The translations under genes were made by a program, and so were the position numbers. 64,000 bases of DNA from Pseudomonadota bacterium (GTDB lineage Bacteria > Pseudomonadota > Gammaproteobacteria > Burkholderiales > Methylophilaceae), in the NCBI GenBank assembly GCA_029563075.1, contig JAKQTN010000033.1, positions 62,001 to 126,000 of the forward strand. The letters are read 5' to 3'. This document shows, piece after piece, positions 50,467 through 61,713 of this stretch. The notes under the pieces are model-generated. The model was given only the letters and a program-made list of their open reading frames with translations, made no database searches and was not told the origin of the DNA. Numbering within the stretch: the first letter of the stretch is position 1; every line of letters starts with the position of its first letter.

Positions 50467-51492
50467 ATGCAAATCGGCCATCACATTTTAAAGAATAATC
50501 TTGTCGTCGCACCCATGGCGGGTGTGACGGATAGGCCTTTCCGCATACTTTGCAAGAAGATGGGCGCTGGCCTTGCAGTTTCTGAAATGGTGACTTCCAA
50601 TTCGCTCCTCTACGGCAGCGAGAAAACGCGCCGCCGAGCAAACCACGAAGGTGAAGTGGCGCCAATTTCAGTCCAAATTGCGGGTGCCGACCCGAAAATG
50701 ATGGCGGAAGCCGCCAAATATAACGTGGATAACGGCGCGCAGATCATCGACATCAACATGGGCTGCCCAGCCAAAAAAATTTGCAATGTCATGGCAGGCT
50801 CGGCGCTGCTTAAAGATGAACCGCTGGTAGCGCAGATTCTTAAAGCTGTCGTGGGCGCAGTCGATGTGCCTGTGACGCTAAAAATACGCACCGGCTGGGA
50901 CAAACAAAACCGTAACGCAATACAAATTGCCAAAATGGCCGAAGATATCGGTGTGCAGGCACTGGCCATGCACGGCCGCACCCGCGCTTGCGCCTACTTG
51001 GGCGAGGCCGAGTACGACACCATTGCCGCAGTTAAGCAAGCGATTCAAATTCCGCTGATTGCGAATGGCGACATCACCACGCCAGAAAAAGCGAAATTCG
51101 TGCTGGATTACACCGGTGCTGATGCGGTGATGATTGGCCGCGCCGCGCAAGGCCGGCCATGGATTTTCCGTGAGATTGAACATTACCTCAACACAGGCAC
51201 GCACTTATTGCCGCCGACTGTAGATGAAATCCGCACTGTGATGCTGGAGCATCTGCATGACCTGTATGCCTTTTATGGCGATTTAACAGGCATGCGCATG
51301 GCGCGCAAGCATATCTCGTGGTACACAAAAGGGTTAGCCGGCTCAGCGCAATTCCGCCACAACATGAACACGCTACAAACCATTGATCTACAATTGGGTG
51401 CGATTAATGACTTTTTTGCAGAACTCAGAACCAAAAACGACCGCCTGGTTTACTCAGACGAAAACCTTTCACCAGAGGCATTGGCAGCATAA
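50467..51492 (+). CDS. dusB: tRNA-dihydrouridine synthase B
   Basis: VVAPMAGVTDRPFRILCKKMGAGLAVSEMV, IDINMGCPAKKICN, MHGRTRAC; followed by fis. Confidence 0.96.
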   Translation: MQIGHHILKNNLVVAPMAGVTDRPFRILCKKMGAGLAVSEMVTSNSLLYGSEKTRRRANHEGEVAPISVQIAGADPKMMAEAAKYNVDNGAQIIDINMGCPAKKICNVMAGSALLKDEPLVAQILKAVVGAVDVPVTLKIRTGWDKQNRNAIQIAKMAEDIGVQALAMHGRTRACAYLGEAEYDTIAAVKQAIQIPLIANGDITTPEKAKFVLDYTGADAVMIGRAAQGRPWIFREIEHYLNTGTHLLPPTVDEIRTVMLEHLHDLYAFYGDLTGMRMARKHISWYTKGLAGSAQFRHNMNTLQTIDLQLGAINDFFAELRTKNDRLVYSDENLSPEALAA

Positions 51493-51494
51493 CC

Positions 51495-51725
51495 ATGGCA
51501 AACAAACTGGCAGACTGCGTAAACAAATCTCTGGATGAATACTTCGCACATCTTGATGGCGAGCCGCCACATGCCATTTACGACATGGTGTTATGTTGCG
51601 TAGAAAAGCCCATGATCGAGTATGTTCTCAATAAAGTAGGCGGCAATCAAAGCAAGGCGGCTGAAATGTTAGGCCTAAACAGAAACACTTTGCGCAAAAA
51701 AATGGCGCAGTACAACCTTCAATAA
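51495..51725 (+). CDS. fis: Fis-family DNA-binding protein
   Basis: VLNKVGGNQSKAAEMLGLNRNTLRKKMAQYNL HTH. Confidence 0.95.
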   Translation: MANKLADCVNKSLDEYFAHLDGEPPHAIYDMVLCCVEKPMIEYVLNKVGGNQSKAAEMLGLNRNTLRKKMAQYNLQ

Positions 51726-51751
51726 ATTTTCATATTTCTTAAGAGTATTAC

Positions 51752-53335
51752 ATGGCTGTGATTAAAAGAGCACTCATTAGCGTCTCTGACAAATCAGGGA
51801 TACTGGAATTGGCGACCGCGCTAACCAAACTGAACGTCGAGATCCTTTCTACTGGCGGAACCGCCAAACTGTTTCGCGACAACAATATCCCGGCAACTGA
51901 AGTCAGCGACTACACCGGCTTTCCTGAGATGCTGGATGGCCGCGTGAAAACGCTGCACCCCAAAGTGCATGGCGGCATTTTAGGCCGCCGCGATTTGCCT
52001 GAACACGTGCGCGCCATGCAGGCACAAGGCATTCCCAATATCGACATGGTGGTGGTGAATCTGTACCCATTCGAAGCTACCGTGGCCAACCCCGACTGCA
52101 CACTGGAAGAAGCGATTGAGAACATTGATATCGGCGGCCCGGCCATGGTGCGCTCTGCTGCCAAAAACTGGAAAGACGTTGCCGTGCTGACAGATGCCAG
52201 CCAGTATCAAGCCGTTGTGGACGAACTTAACAGCACCGGCGCACTTTCAGAAAAAACTACGTTTACACTCTCTGTTGCCGCATTTAACCGCATCAGTAAT
52301 TACGATGGCGCGATTAGCGATTACCTTTCCAGTTTTAACCAGGATGGCACACGCAATCCTTACCCAGCACAGATGAATAGTCGCTTTGTGAAGCTGCAGG
52401 ATTTACGCTACGGTGAAAACCCGCACCAAACAGCAGCATTTTACCGTGACTTATGTCCAGCACCAGGCTCACTCGTTACGGCACAGCAGTTACAGGGCAA
52501 AGAGCTCAGCTATAACAACATTGCCGATGCCGATGCGGCTTGGGAAGCGGTAAAGTCGTTCAAAACGACTGCTTGTGTGATTGTGAAACACGCTAACCCA
52601 TGCGGCGTGGCTTTGGGCAAGGATGCGCTTGAGGCTTATAGCAAGGCATTCCAGACTGACCCTACCAGCGCGTTTGGCGGCATTATCGCCTTCAACACCA
52701 CACTGGATAAAACTGCTGCTGAGGCCGTATCCAAACAGTTTGTAGAGGTGTTGATTGCACCTGAATATACCAAAGAGGCTTTGGCGGTGTTTGCAGCAAA
52801 GGCCAATGTACGTGTGCTTAAAATCGCGCTGCCAAAAGGCGGCAATACGCCGTGGGAGCAAGGCCGCAACTCGCATGACAGCAAGCGCGTGGGTTCAGGC
52901 CTGTTGATTCAAACCGCTGATAACCATGAAATTAGCACATCTGACTTAAAAATCGTCACAAAAAAACAGCCAACGCCTCAGCAAATGGCCGATTTGTTAT
53001 TTGCATGGAATGTTGCGAAATATGTGAAATCCAACGCAATTGTGTTCTGCGGCAACGGTATGACACTGGGTGTGGGCGCAGGGCAAATGAGCCGCGTGGA
53101 CAGTACCAAGATTGCCGCGATTAAAGCGCAAAATGCTGGCTTGTCACTTAAAAATTCAGTGGTCGCATCCGACGCATTCTTTCCGTTCCGTGATGGCATA
53201 GACGTGCTGGCAGAGGCAGGTGCAAGCTGTGTGATTCACCCGGGCGGTAGTATGCGTGATGAAGAAGTCATTGCCGCGGCAGATGAGCTTGGCTTGGCAA
53301 TGGTAATGACAGGCATTCGCCACTTTAGGCACTAA
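51752..53335 (+). CDS. purH: Bifunctional AICAR formyltransferase/IMP cyclohydrolase
   Basis: [72 protein letters not shown]. Confidence 0.98.
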   Translation: MAVIKRALISVSDKSGILELATALTKLNVEILSTGGTAKLFRDNNIPATEVSDYTGFPEMLDGRVKTLHPKVHGGILGRRDLPEHVRAMQAQGIPNIDMVVVNLYPFEATVANPDCTLEEAIENIDIGGPAMVRSAAKNWKDVAVLTDASQYQAVVDELNSTGALSEKTTFTLSVAAFNRISNYDGAISDYLSSFNQDGTRNPYPAQMNSRFVKLQDLRYGENPHQTAAFYRDLCPAPGSLVTAQQLQGKELSYNNIADADAAWEAVKSFKTTACVIVKHANPCGVALGKDALEAYSKAFQTDPTSAFGGIIAFNTTLDKTAAEAVSKQFVEVLIAPEYTKEALAVFAAKANVRVLKIALPKGGNTPWEQGRNSHDSKRVGSGLLIQTADNHEISTSDLKIVTKKQPTPQQMADLLFAWNVAKYVKSNAIVFCGNGMTLGVGAGQMSRVDSTKIAAIKAQNAGLSLKNSVVASDAFFPFRDGIDVLAEAGASCVIHPGGSMRDEEVIAAADELGLAMVMTGIRHFRH

Positions 53336-53338
53336 CAT

Positions 53339-54607
53339 ATGAAAATATTAGTTATCGGCAACGGTGGACGCGAACATGCGCTTGCCTGGAAAATTGCACA
53401 AAACAAAGAAGTTAGCCGCGTTTATGTCGCGCCGGGCAACGCAGGCACAGCGCTTAATCCAGACATGATGAACGTGCCTATTTCTAGCGTCCAGGATTTA
53501 CTTGAGTTTGCACAAAAAGAACAGATTCACCACACAATCGTTGGACCGGAAGCACCGCTCAGCCAAGGCGTTGTCGATGCGTTTCGTGCTGCTGGCCTGA
53601 AAATTTTCGGGCCAACCAAGACCGCTGCACAGTTAGAAAGCTCAAAAGACTTTGCCAAAGCCTTTATGGTAAGGCACAACATCCCTACCGCTGCCTATGC
53701 CACGTTTACCGATGCAAAACTCGCACATGACTATGTGGACCAGCAAGGCGCACCCATCGTCATCAAAGCCGATGGCCTGGCTGCCGGCAAAGGTGTCGTG
53801 GTGGCGATGTCTAACGACGAAGCGCATACGGCAATCGATGCCATGCTGTCGGATAACAAACTGGGCAGTGCAGGTGCCCGCGTGGTGATCGAAGAATTTT
53901 TAGCCGGAGAAGAAGCCAGCTTTATTGTGATGGTGGACGGCAAAAACATTTTGCCGCTCGCCACCAGTCAAGACCACAAACGCTTATTGGACAGCGACCA
54001 AGGCCCGAATACGGGCGGCATGGGCGCATATTCACCTGCGCCAGTTGTTACGCCCGAGATTCATGGCAAAGTCATGCGCGAAATCATCCGTCCCACTGTC
54101 GAGGGCATGGCAAAAGACGGCATCCCCTACACAGGCTTTCTCTATGCCGGCCTGATGATTTCACCAAACGGTAACGTGAAAACCCTGGAATTCAATTGCC
54201 GCATGGGCGATCCGGAAACGCAGCCGATTATGCTACGGCTGAAATCTGACTTTGTAGCACTCGCGGAGCACGCGATTAACGGCACGCTCGATAAAATTGA
54301 AGCGGAATGGGACAGGCGCACCGCGCTTGGTGTAGTGATGGCCTCAGCCAATTACCCCGATGCACCGCGGCTGGGTGACGAAATTACCGGGCTGCCGAAA
54401 GAGTTAACCGATGCGCAGGTTTTTCATGCGGGCACTCAGCTTAAAGATGGCAAAGTCGTGACCAGTGGCGGGCGTGTGCTGTGCGTCACCGCGCTCGGTG
54501 AAACAGTAAAATTCGCCCAGCAGCAAGCTTACCGCATCATTGAGGAAATTAAATTTGATGGTGCGCAATACCGGACAGATATTGGCTATCGTGCGATTAA
54601 AGGTTAA
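53339..54607 (+). CDS. purD: Phosphoribosylamine-glycine ligase
   Basis: MKILVIGNGGREHALAWKIAQN, IKADGLAAGKGVVVA, LEFNCRMGDPETQPIMLRL. Confidence 0.98.
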   Translation: MKILVIGNGGREHALAWKIAQNKEVSRVYVAPGNAGTALNPDMMNVPISSVQDLLEFAQKEQIHHTIVGPEAPLSQGVVDAFRAAGLKIFGPTKTAAQLESSKDFAKAFMVRHNIPTAAYATFTDAKLAHDYVDQQGAPIVIKADGLAAGKGVVVAMSNDEAHTAIDAMLSDNKLGSAGARVVIEEFLAGEEASFIVMVDGKNILPLATSQDHKRLLDSDQGPNTGGMGAYSPAPVVTPEIHGKVMREIIRPTVEGMAKDGIPYTGFLYAGLMISPNGNVKTLEFNCRMGDPETQPIMLRLKSDFVALAEHAINGTLDKIEAEWDRRTALGVVMASANYPDAPRLGDEITGLPKELTDAQVFHAGTQLKDGKVVTSGGRVLCVTALGETVKFAQQQAYRIIEEIKFDGAQYRTDIGYRAIKG

Positions 54608-55516
54608 ATGATTTTGAACACGCAAGCAGTTTTAGATTACCTGCAAAACTTACAGGCAAAAATTGTAGAAGCCATAGAACTGGTCGATGGCAAGAATTTC
54701 CTGCAGGATAGCTGGCAGCGCCCGGAAGGCGGCGGCGGAACATCCTGCCTGCTTGAAGAAGGCAACGTATTTGAACGTGCTGGCGTGGGTTTTTCGCACG
54801 TCATGGGTAACAAGCTCCCGCCTTCCGCCAGTGAGGCGCACCCGGAGGCTGCTGGACGCCCATGGGAAGCCATGGGCGTGTCACTGGTATTTCACCCGCG
54901 CAATCCCTATATTCCCACCGTACACATGAATGTGCGTTTTTTTGTGGCGAAAGCGCAAAACAAGACAGATGCAGATATCTGGTGGTTTGGCGGCGGCATG
55001 GATCTCACGCCCTACTATGGCTTTGAAGAGGATGCTGTGCATTTTCACCGCACCAATAAAACTGCATTAGATGCTTTTAATCCAGCTTATTACCCAAAAT
55101 TCAAAAAAGAATGCGATGAATATTTCTACCTTAAACACCGCAAAGAACCGCGTGGCATAGGCGGTATCTTTTTCGATGACTTTAATGAATTAGGCTTTGA
55201 AAGAAGCTTTGAGATGATACGCGCAGTTAGCGATAGTTTTCTGAACGCTTACCTGCCTATTGTGCAACGCCGTAAAGACACGCCTTATGGTGAGCGCGAA
55301 CGCGACTTTCAAGCTTATCGGCGAGGCCGCTACGTGGAGTTTAATCTGGTCTATGACCGAGGTACTTTATTCGGTCTGCAATCTAATGGCCGTACCGAGT
55401 CCATACTGCTCTCCATGCCGCCGATCGTGAAATGGCGTTATGACTGGAAGCCTGAAAACGGCAGCGCAGAAGCCAAACTTTACACCGACTTTTTAATTGA
55501 TAAAAACTGGTTGTAA
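54608..55516 (+). CDS. hemF: Oxygen-dependent coproporphyrinogen III oxidase
   Basis: [79 protein letters not shown]. Confidence 0.98.
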   Translation: MILNTQAVLDYLQNLQAKIVEAIELVDGKNFLQDSWQRPEGGGGTSCLLEEGNVFERAGVGFSHVMGNKLPPSASEAHPEAAGRPWEAMGVSLVFHPRNPYIPTVHMNVRFFVAKAQNKTDADIWWFGGGMDLTPYYGFEEDAVHFHRTNKTALDAFNPAYYPKFKKECDEYFYLKHRKEPRGIGGIFFDDFNELGFERSFEMIRAVSDSFLNAYLPIVQRRKDTPYGERERDFQAYRRGRYVEFNLVYDRGTLFGLQSNGRTESILLSMPPIVKWRYDWKPENGSAEAKLYTDFLIDKNWL

Positions 55517-55574
55517 TTTCTAGCCGTTCATTTGCATTTTGTGGCTATAATTCTTCTACTCTAGGGAGAATAAA

Positions 55575-56906
55575 ATGCAGGCATTAGAAGAAATCGTCGC
55601 CACATTGTCAGGCATCGTGTGGGGGCCCATTATGCTGACGCTGCTCGTTGGCACCGGTTTATACCTCACCATCATCCTGAAAGGCATGCAGTTTCGCGCC
55701 CTGCCGCATGCATTCCGCCTCATTCTGCATAAAGACCACGGTCATGAAGGCGACATCAGCCATTTTGCCGCGCTGATGACCGCATTAGCCGCCACAGTGG
55801 GTATCGGCAATATTGTCGGCGTCGCCACTGCCATTACCATGGGCGGCCCGGGCGCCGTATTCTGGATGTGGGTAACTGGCCTGGTCGGCATGGCCACCAA
55901 GTATAGCGAAGCAGTACTCGCTGTGAAGTATCGTGAAAAAGGCGCACACGGTATGCGCGGCGGGCCCATGTACTATATTTCCAAAGGGGTAGGTTTGCCC
56001 TGGTTAGGTGCCTTGTTTGCCATATTTACCGCCTGCGCGGCTTTCGGCATCGGAAATATGACGCAAGCCAATGCAACCGCAAAGATTTTCGAGGCTACTT
56101 TTCACATTCCTACCGAAGTCACGGGAATCGTGCTCACGCTGCTGACTGGCTTGGTGATACTGGGCGGTATCCGCACCATCGGCAAATTCACCTCATTTCT
56201 TGTGCCATTTATGATTGTGATCTATGTGGGTAGTAGCCTTTGGGTGTTAATGTTAAATGCCAGCCAAATTCCGCATGCATTTCAGCTGATCTTTTACCAT
56301 GCGTTTAATCCGGCTGCTGCCTCCGGCGGCTTTGTGGGCGCAACAATTGCCGCCGCCATGCGCTTTGGTATTGCGCGCGGTGTATTTTCCAATGAATCCG
56401 GTTTAGGTTCTGCACCAATTGCGGCAGCGGCAGCACGCACCAATGACCCGGTGAAACAGGCTCTAGTCAGCATGACGCAAACCTTTATCGACACCTTGGT
56501 CGTGTGCACCATGACAGCATTGGTCATACTCACCGCAGATAGCTGGCTCCAAGGTGTGAATGCCGCCAGCCTTACCAGTGCGAGCATGGCGGAAACACTG
56601 GGCGAATCAGGCAGTTTCATCGTTGCGATTGCTACGGCGCTATTTGCCTACTCCACACTGATTGGCTGGAACTATTACGGTGAAAAAGCCATTGAATACC
56701 TGTTTGGCGAGAAAGCCATCCGTATCTACCGCGTGTTCTTTACTGTCGCGGTGATGATTGGCGCAATGGTCAGCCTGGAATTTGTGTGGAACTTCTCCGA
56801 CCTGATGAACGGCATGATGGCGATCCCCAATTTGATCGCACTTTTATGGTTATCCCCAATTATTCGTCAAGAAACTGTACGCTATTTTTCATCCCTTAAA
56901 AAATAA
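55575..56906 (+). CDS. Alanine/glycine:cation symporter (AGCS family)
   Basis: ALAATVGIGNIVGVATAITMGGPGAVFWMWVTGLVGMATKYSEAVLAVKYRE, ARGVFSNESGLGSAPIAAAAA. Confidence 0.94.
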   Translation: MQALEEIVATLSGIVWGPIMLTLLVGTGLYLTIILKGMQFRALPHAFRLILHKDHGHEGDISHFAALMTALAATVGIGNIVGVATAITMGGPGAVFWMWVTGLVGMATKYSEAVLAVKYREKGAHGMRGGPMYYISKGVGLPWLGALFAIFTACAAFGIGNMTQANATAKIFEATFHIPTEVTGIVLTLLTGLVILGGIRTIGKFTSFLVPFMIVIYVGSSLWVLMLNASQIPHAFQLIFYHAFNPAAASGGFVGATIAAAMRFGIARGVFSNESGLGSAPIAAAAARTNDPVKQALVSMTQTFIDTLVVCTMTALVILTADSWLQGVNAASLTSASMAETLGESGSFIVAIATALFAYSTLIGWNYYGEKAIEYLFGEKAIRIYRVFFTVAVMIGAMVSLEFVWNFSDLMNGMMAIPNLIALLWLSPIIRQETVRYFSSLKK

Positions 56907-56912
56907 GGATCC

Positions 56913-58268
56913 ATGAGTATGCATCATCGTAGCACCTGGAAAAACCGCTGGACTTTCATGCTGGCTACTGCCGGCTCGGCGATTGGCCTAGGCAACATCT
57001 GGAAGCTGCCTTACATGATTGGCGTCAATGGCGGCAGCGCGTTTGTGCTGGTATTCATTGCTTGTATTTTTCTGGTCGGTATCCCGCTGATGATGACTGA
57101 AATCCTGCTTGGTCGCAGGGCACAGAAGAATCCGTATGACGGCATGCTCAAACTCGCCCAAGAGGCGCAAGTGTCGCACTATTGGAAATATCTGGGCGGC
57201 ATGGGCATGCTGACTGGCTTGCTGATTCTAGGATTTTACAGCGTGATCGGCGGCTGGGTATTAAGTTACATCATAGAAGCAGCTAAGAACAGCTTCAGCA
57301 ATATTACAGCGGCGCAATCCTCTGCAAATTTTGATGGCCTACTGGCTAGTCCAGTAAAATTATTGTTCTGGCACACCGTGTTTATGTGCATGACCATGGG
57401 CGTAGTAGCACGCGGGGTGAATTCCGGTCTGGAAAAAGCCAACAACATTCTGATTCCTGCCTTATTTGCAATTTTGCTGGTGCTGCTCGGCTATAGCATG
57501 TCGGTCGGCGATATGCAGACCGCGTACCAATTCATGTTCAAGCTGGATTTCTCCAAAATCACGCCTGTAGCGGTTTTATCAGCACTAGGACATGCCTTTT
57601 TCTCACTCAGCTTAGGCATGGGCGCCGTCATGGTGTATGGCTCATACCTGCAGCGCCATGTCTCCATCGCACGCACGACCATTTATATTGCACTGGCAGA
57701 CACCGCGCTCGGCCTGCTTGTTGGCTTGGCGATTTACGCACTGGTGTTTGCAAACCATTTGGCTCCCAATGCAGGACCTGGCCTGATTTTTCAAACGCTC
57801 CCTATTGCCTTTGGCCACATGCCGTGGGGCAGTTTCACCGGCACACTGTTTTTTATGCTGGTAGCATTTGCAGCCTGGACATCCGCCATCTCTCTCGTCG
57901 AGCCGGCAATAGCCTGGATAACAGAAAACACTTTGATCAAGCGCCGTACGGCTGCATGGGCAATAGGTGTCGTAGTTTGGTTGCTGGGCGTTGCAGTGGT
58001 GCTTTCATTCAACGAATGGAAAGACATTAAAATTATATTCGGACTCAACATTTTTGAAACGCTGGACAAGCTCACTTCTACCATTCTGCTGCCTTTGGGC
58101 GGCTTGCTGATGGCGGTTTTTGCTGGTTATTACATGAAGAGAGACCATGTTCAGGATGAGCTTGATTTGAAAGCCACAGCCTTTAAGTTATGGCGCATCG
58201 CCAATAACATTATTGCACCGATTGCAATTGCTGCAGTGTTCTTATACCTGTTTGGCGTGATCAAATAA
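56913..58268 (+). CDS. Neurotransmitter:sodium symporter (NSS) family transporter
   Basis: WKNRWTFMLATAGSAIGLGNIWKLPYMIGVNGGSAFVLVFIACIFLVGIPLMMTEILLGR. Confidence 0.95.
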   Translation: MSMHHRSTWKNRWTFMLATAGSAIGLGNIWKLPYMIGVNGGSAFVLVFIACIFLVGIPLMMTEILLGRRAQKNPYDGMLKLAQEAQVSHYWKYLGGMGMLTGLLILGFYSVIGGWVLSYIIEAAKNSFSNITAAQSSANFDGLLASPVKLLFWHTVFMCMTMGVVARGVNSGLEKANNILIPALFAILLVLLGYSMSVGDMQTAYQFMFKLDFSKITPVAVLSALGHAFFSLSLGMGAVMVYGSYLQRHVSIARTTIYIALADTALGLLVGLAIYALVFANHLAPNAGPGLIFQTLPIAFGHMPWGSFTGTLFFMLVAFAAWTSAISLVEPAIAWITENTLIKRRTAAWAIGVVVWLLGVAVVLSFNEWKDIKIIFGLNIFETLDKLTSTILLPLGGLLMAVFAGYYMKRDHVQDELDLKATAFKLWRIANNIIAPIAIAAVFLYLFGVIK

Positions 58269-58280
58269 AAATTGATCAAT

Positions 58281-58305
58281 AAAAAAGCCAGCTAAAAAGC
58301 TGGCT
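58281..58305 (-). terminator. Terminator between convergent NSS transporter and cytochrome c genes
   Basis: AGCCAGCTaaaaAGCTGGCT with T-tract on minus strand. Confidence 0.8.
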
Positions 58306-58340
58306 CCTGAACTTCAATTCACTTGAGTCTTACATTAAAC

Positions 58341-58652
58341 TTATTGTGACAAAACCCACTGGACGATTGTTTTAATATCTTCGTCTTTCACTTGCGGGCT
58401 GTTGGCCGGCATTGGCATAGGACCCCAAACACCGCTACCACCTGCTTTAACTTTAGCAACCAATTTAGCCTCGGCGCCTTTGTCGCCTTTGTATTTAGCC
58501 GCAACATCCTTGAAAGATGGGCCTAATACTTTTTTATCTACACTATGACAAGCTAAGCAGCCACTCTTTTGTGCCAATGCTTGATTTGCAGAAGCCTGGC
58601 CTGCCATTAACAAAGAACCTGCCACGGCAATACCTACCAATAACGCTTTCAT
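58341..58652 (-). CDS. Small periplasmic class I cytochrome c (c551/c552-like)
   Basis: MKALLVGIAVAGSLLMAGQASA signal; KSGCLACHSVDKKVLGPSF; start at 58652. Confidence 0.92.
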   Translation of the reverse strand: MKALLVGIAVAGSLLMAGQASANQALAQKSGCLACHSVDKKVLGPSFKDVAAKYKGDKGAEAKLVAKVKAGGSGVWGPMPMPANSPQVKDEDIKTIVQWVLSQ

Positions 58653-58739
58653 GCTATCTCCTTGAATTTTTATAAAAATATGCAATTCTTGCAACATATA
58701 TCATACCGATTATCCGTAAATACACAATAGTCTTTAAGG

Positions 58740-60761
58740 TTAGAGCAAGGCTGACAGTTGCTGCAAATTATCCACGACGGGCAAACAGACAACGCCTTTA
58801 CATACCCAGGCGTTGACATCATTTGAACAATTTCTTTGTAAAGTTTGCGGTAAGTCTTTTAGCGTCTCATCCAGATAAAAAAACAAATGATGCGGTTGAT
58901 ACACCTGGTTCATTTCGCTTCGCCAAATTTCCATTTTTCTGGCTGGGCCACGCACTATCACCATGGTTGGGGGCGACAAAAATTCTTCCAAAGCATGACA
59001 CAGACTGGCACACGCGGCGGGGTTTCTGGCCATGCTTAGGTCAAAGGCTTTTAGTGTGCGTTCTGCAGCCTGCAGATAACGCGGCTCACCCAGAATATGC
59101 CCTAGCCGTTGCAGCGCGATAGCTGCAATACCGTTGCCATTGGGCGTAGCATTGTCATAGCCTTGTTTGGGACGATGGATCAAAGACTCATGCGAATGAC
59201 TGGTAAAGTAAAATCCACCACCCTCACTTTCAAAGCCTTCCAGTATGGCTTCAGCCAGGTCTTCAGCAAAACCCAAATCAACGGTGCGATAATCGGCTTG
59301 CAGGCATTCAATCAGGGCATCCAGCAGAAAAGCATAATCATCCAGATAGGCATTTAAATGCGCCTGATAATTTCCTTTTCCATCGTCCTTGCAAGTTGCC
59401 AGCAAGCGTTCGCCTACCCATAATCTTTCACGAATAAAATCTATGGCATTCTGCGCCAGCTTGATCCACTCAGGCCGATTAAACACGCGCCCTGCACGCG
59501 CCAACCCCTTGATAATAAGCGCATTCCAGGATGTGAGAATTTTATCATCACGCGCGGGGTGGGGCCGTTTTTCGCGCGCCAGGAACAATTTTTTTTGCGC
59601 ACTTAAAAGTAACGCCTCATCGGCATGCGCTGGAAGGCGCACCAAATAAGGATGCCAGGCATGCCCCTCAAAGTTCGCAGCACGGTCTAAGCCAAAGCAG
59701 CAGCTTGCTACTACAAATTCTTCTAGGGTAAGCAAGGCCTTCACTTCGTCCGGCTGCCACACATAAAACGCGCCTTCTTCACTATGCCCATGTGCATCCA
59801 ATGAATCCGCATCCAGCGATGAATAAAACGCACCGTGTGGCGATAGCATTTCGCGCTGCAGCCATGCAACGGTTTCCTCAGCTACTTGCTTGTAACGCGC
59901 GTCCTTGCTTATTTGCCAGCCATCTGCATACAGAAAAAGCAGCTGGCCGTTGTCGTAAAGCATTTTTTCAAAGTGCGGAATATTCCATCTTTCATCTACG
60001 CTGTAACGACAGAACCCGCCGCCAATCTGATCGTAAATGCCGCCATTCGCCATGGCTGATAGCATCTGCAAAGCCATGCTCTCTGCGCGTTTGTTGCCTG
60101 CTTTAGCCTGATGCAGCAGCAAGGTAACATCAGCAGGATTCGGGAATTTTGGTGCGCCGCCAAAGCCGCCATGCTCAAAGTCGAAGCCGCTTTCCAGAGA
60201 TTGAAATGCCAGCTTAATCGTGCTTTCACTCGCGCTTAAGGTGCTGCTGGGGGTTGGGATGGTATGTTTGAGCGCATCCATTAACTGACTGTTTTGCACC
60301 GCCAAATCGGCCTTACGTTCATGATAATACTGGGCAACGCGCGGGATTAGATCGGCAAATCCGGGCAATTGGTAGCGCGCTGTTTTAGGAAAATAAGTGC
60401 CGGTAAAATAAGGCTCTTGATTCGGCGTTAAAAACACCGTAAGCGGCCAGCCACCACTTTTATTTGAAAGCATGTTGTGTGCGGTTTGATAGATCTGGTC
60501 AATATCCGGACGTTCTTCACGATCCACTTTTATATTAATGAAATGCGCATTCATAATCGCCGCAACTTCAGGATCTTCAAACGATTCATGCGCCATGACA
60601 TGGCACCAATGGCAGGCCGAATAACCGATTGAAAGCAGAATCGGCTTGTTGCGTTCGCGCGCTAAAGCAAGTGCTTGCTCACCCCACGGATACCATTCCA
60701 CAGGGTTATCAGCATGTTGCAGCAGGTAAGGGCTTGTTTCCTCTGCAAGATGGTTGCGCAT
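58740..60761 (-). CDS. DUF255 thioredoxin-like / YyaL-type protein
   Basis: [63 protein letters not shown]. Confidence 0.95.
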   Translation of the reverse strand: MRNHLAEETSPYLLQHADNPVEWYPWGEQALALARERNKPILLSIGYSACHWCHVMAHESFEDPEVAAIMNAHFINIKVDREERPDIDQIYQTAHNMLSNKSGGWPLTVFLTPNQEPYFTGTYFPKTARYQLPGFADLIPRVAQYYHERKADLAVQNSQLMDALKHTIPTPSSTLSASESTIKLAFQSLESGFDFEHGGFGGAPKFPNPADVTLLLHQAKAGNKRAESMALQMLSAMANGGIYDQIGGGFCRYSVDERWNIPHFEKMLYDNGQLLFLYADGWQISKDARYKQVAEETVAWLQREMLSPHGAFYSSLDADSLDAHGHSEEGAFYVWQPDEVKALLTLEEFVVASCCFGLDRAANFEGHAWHPYLVRLPAHADEALLLSAQKKLFLAREKRPHPARDDKILTSWNALIIKGLARAGRVFNRPEWIKLAQNAIDFIRERLWVGERLLATCKDDGKGNYQAHLNAYLDDYAFLLDALIECLQADYRTVDLGFAEDLAEAILEGFESEGGGFYFTSHSHESLIHRPKQGYDNATPNGNGIAAIALQRLGHILGEPRYLQAAERTLKAFDLSMARNPAACASLCHALEEFLSPPTMVIVRGPARKMEIWRSEMNQVYQPHHLFFYLDETLKDLPQTLQRNCSNDVNAWVCKGVVCLPVVDNLQQLSALL

Positions 60762-60766
60762 GAGGC

Positions 60767-61705
60767 CTAAAGCGTTTCTATAAAGTACTCGGCACTAATC
60801 ACATGCGTGCGACCTGGGTTGATCACCACCATATTTTCCAGCGCATTGGTCGTTTCTACACACAAGGTCTTGCGCCATTCATCCGACTCGCCCATGTCGC
60901 CCATCTGTGCTGCCTTTTCGGCTCCAGGGCTCCACACTACGGTCGTATCACTGCCTGATTTCGCTACATGAATAATGCGGTTGTATCCCGTGTCGTGTAT
61001 AGCACAATCACTGCTGTGGTTGATGAACACACGGTCAAATTCACCTCCATCAAAAGTGAGCGAATTATGCTCGACTTGACGCTCATATTTGAGAATTTTG
61101 TCAGCATACACACAATCTTGCATCCCAGTAACTTTGACATTCTCAATATCGCTAATGTTGAGATACGTATGAAATGCCTCGCCAATCACAAAAGGGTGAT
61201 CTGCTTTGTTGGTAGTCGACATATTGATACGCAGCCTGCGCCCAACGGTAATAGTAACAGTAAGCACATAAGGATATGACAGCTGGCGCTTTGCCTCCGG
61301 CGTCTCCATCATCTCCAAAATAATACGTGTAGCGCCGGTGGGGGTGGCATCAATATCCATTACACGCCAGGGTATCACCCGCGCAAACCCATGCGGGCAA
61401 AAGGTACTATCAGTTGGATGCGCCCCAAACCAAGGCCAGCAGATAGGCACGCCGCCCCTTATAGAGCGGCCTTTTATAAACCGGGCATTGCTGGAAAGCC
61501 ACAACACAGGCTGAGCCAGAAACTTAGGTTGCCAGCTAATAATATGCGCACCTTGTAGCGCAATCCTTGCAACCGCGAGAGGATTATCAATTTCCAGATA
61601 CTGCAAGCCGTCTTCATCCTGCGTTTGCACAACGTGGGCATGAAGTTTCAATCGCGGCTGTGTTTCAGGTAAGTTTTTTTGTACTGTCGCTTCCATATCC
61701 GTCAC
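60767..61705 (-). CDS. D-hexose-6-phosphate mutarotase (aldose 1-epimerase family)
   Basis: [42 protein letters not shown]. Confidence 0.94.
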   Translation of the reverse strand: MTDMEATVQKNLPETQPRLKLHAHVVQTQDEDGLQYLEIDNPLAVARIALQGAHIISWQPKFLAQPVLWLSSNARFIKGRSIRGGVPICWPWFGAHPTDSTFCPHGFARVIPWRVMDIDATPTGATRIILEMMETPEAKRQLSYPYVLTVTITVGRRLRINMSTTNKADHPFVIGEAFHTYLNISDIENVKVTGMQDCVYADKILKYERQVEHNSLTFDGGEFDRVFINHSSDCAIHDTGYNRIIHVAKSGSDTTVVWSPGAEKAAQMGDMGESDEWRKTLCVETTNALENMVVINPGRTHVISAEYFIETL

Positions 61706-61713
61706 TTATCCAT

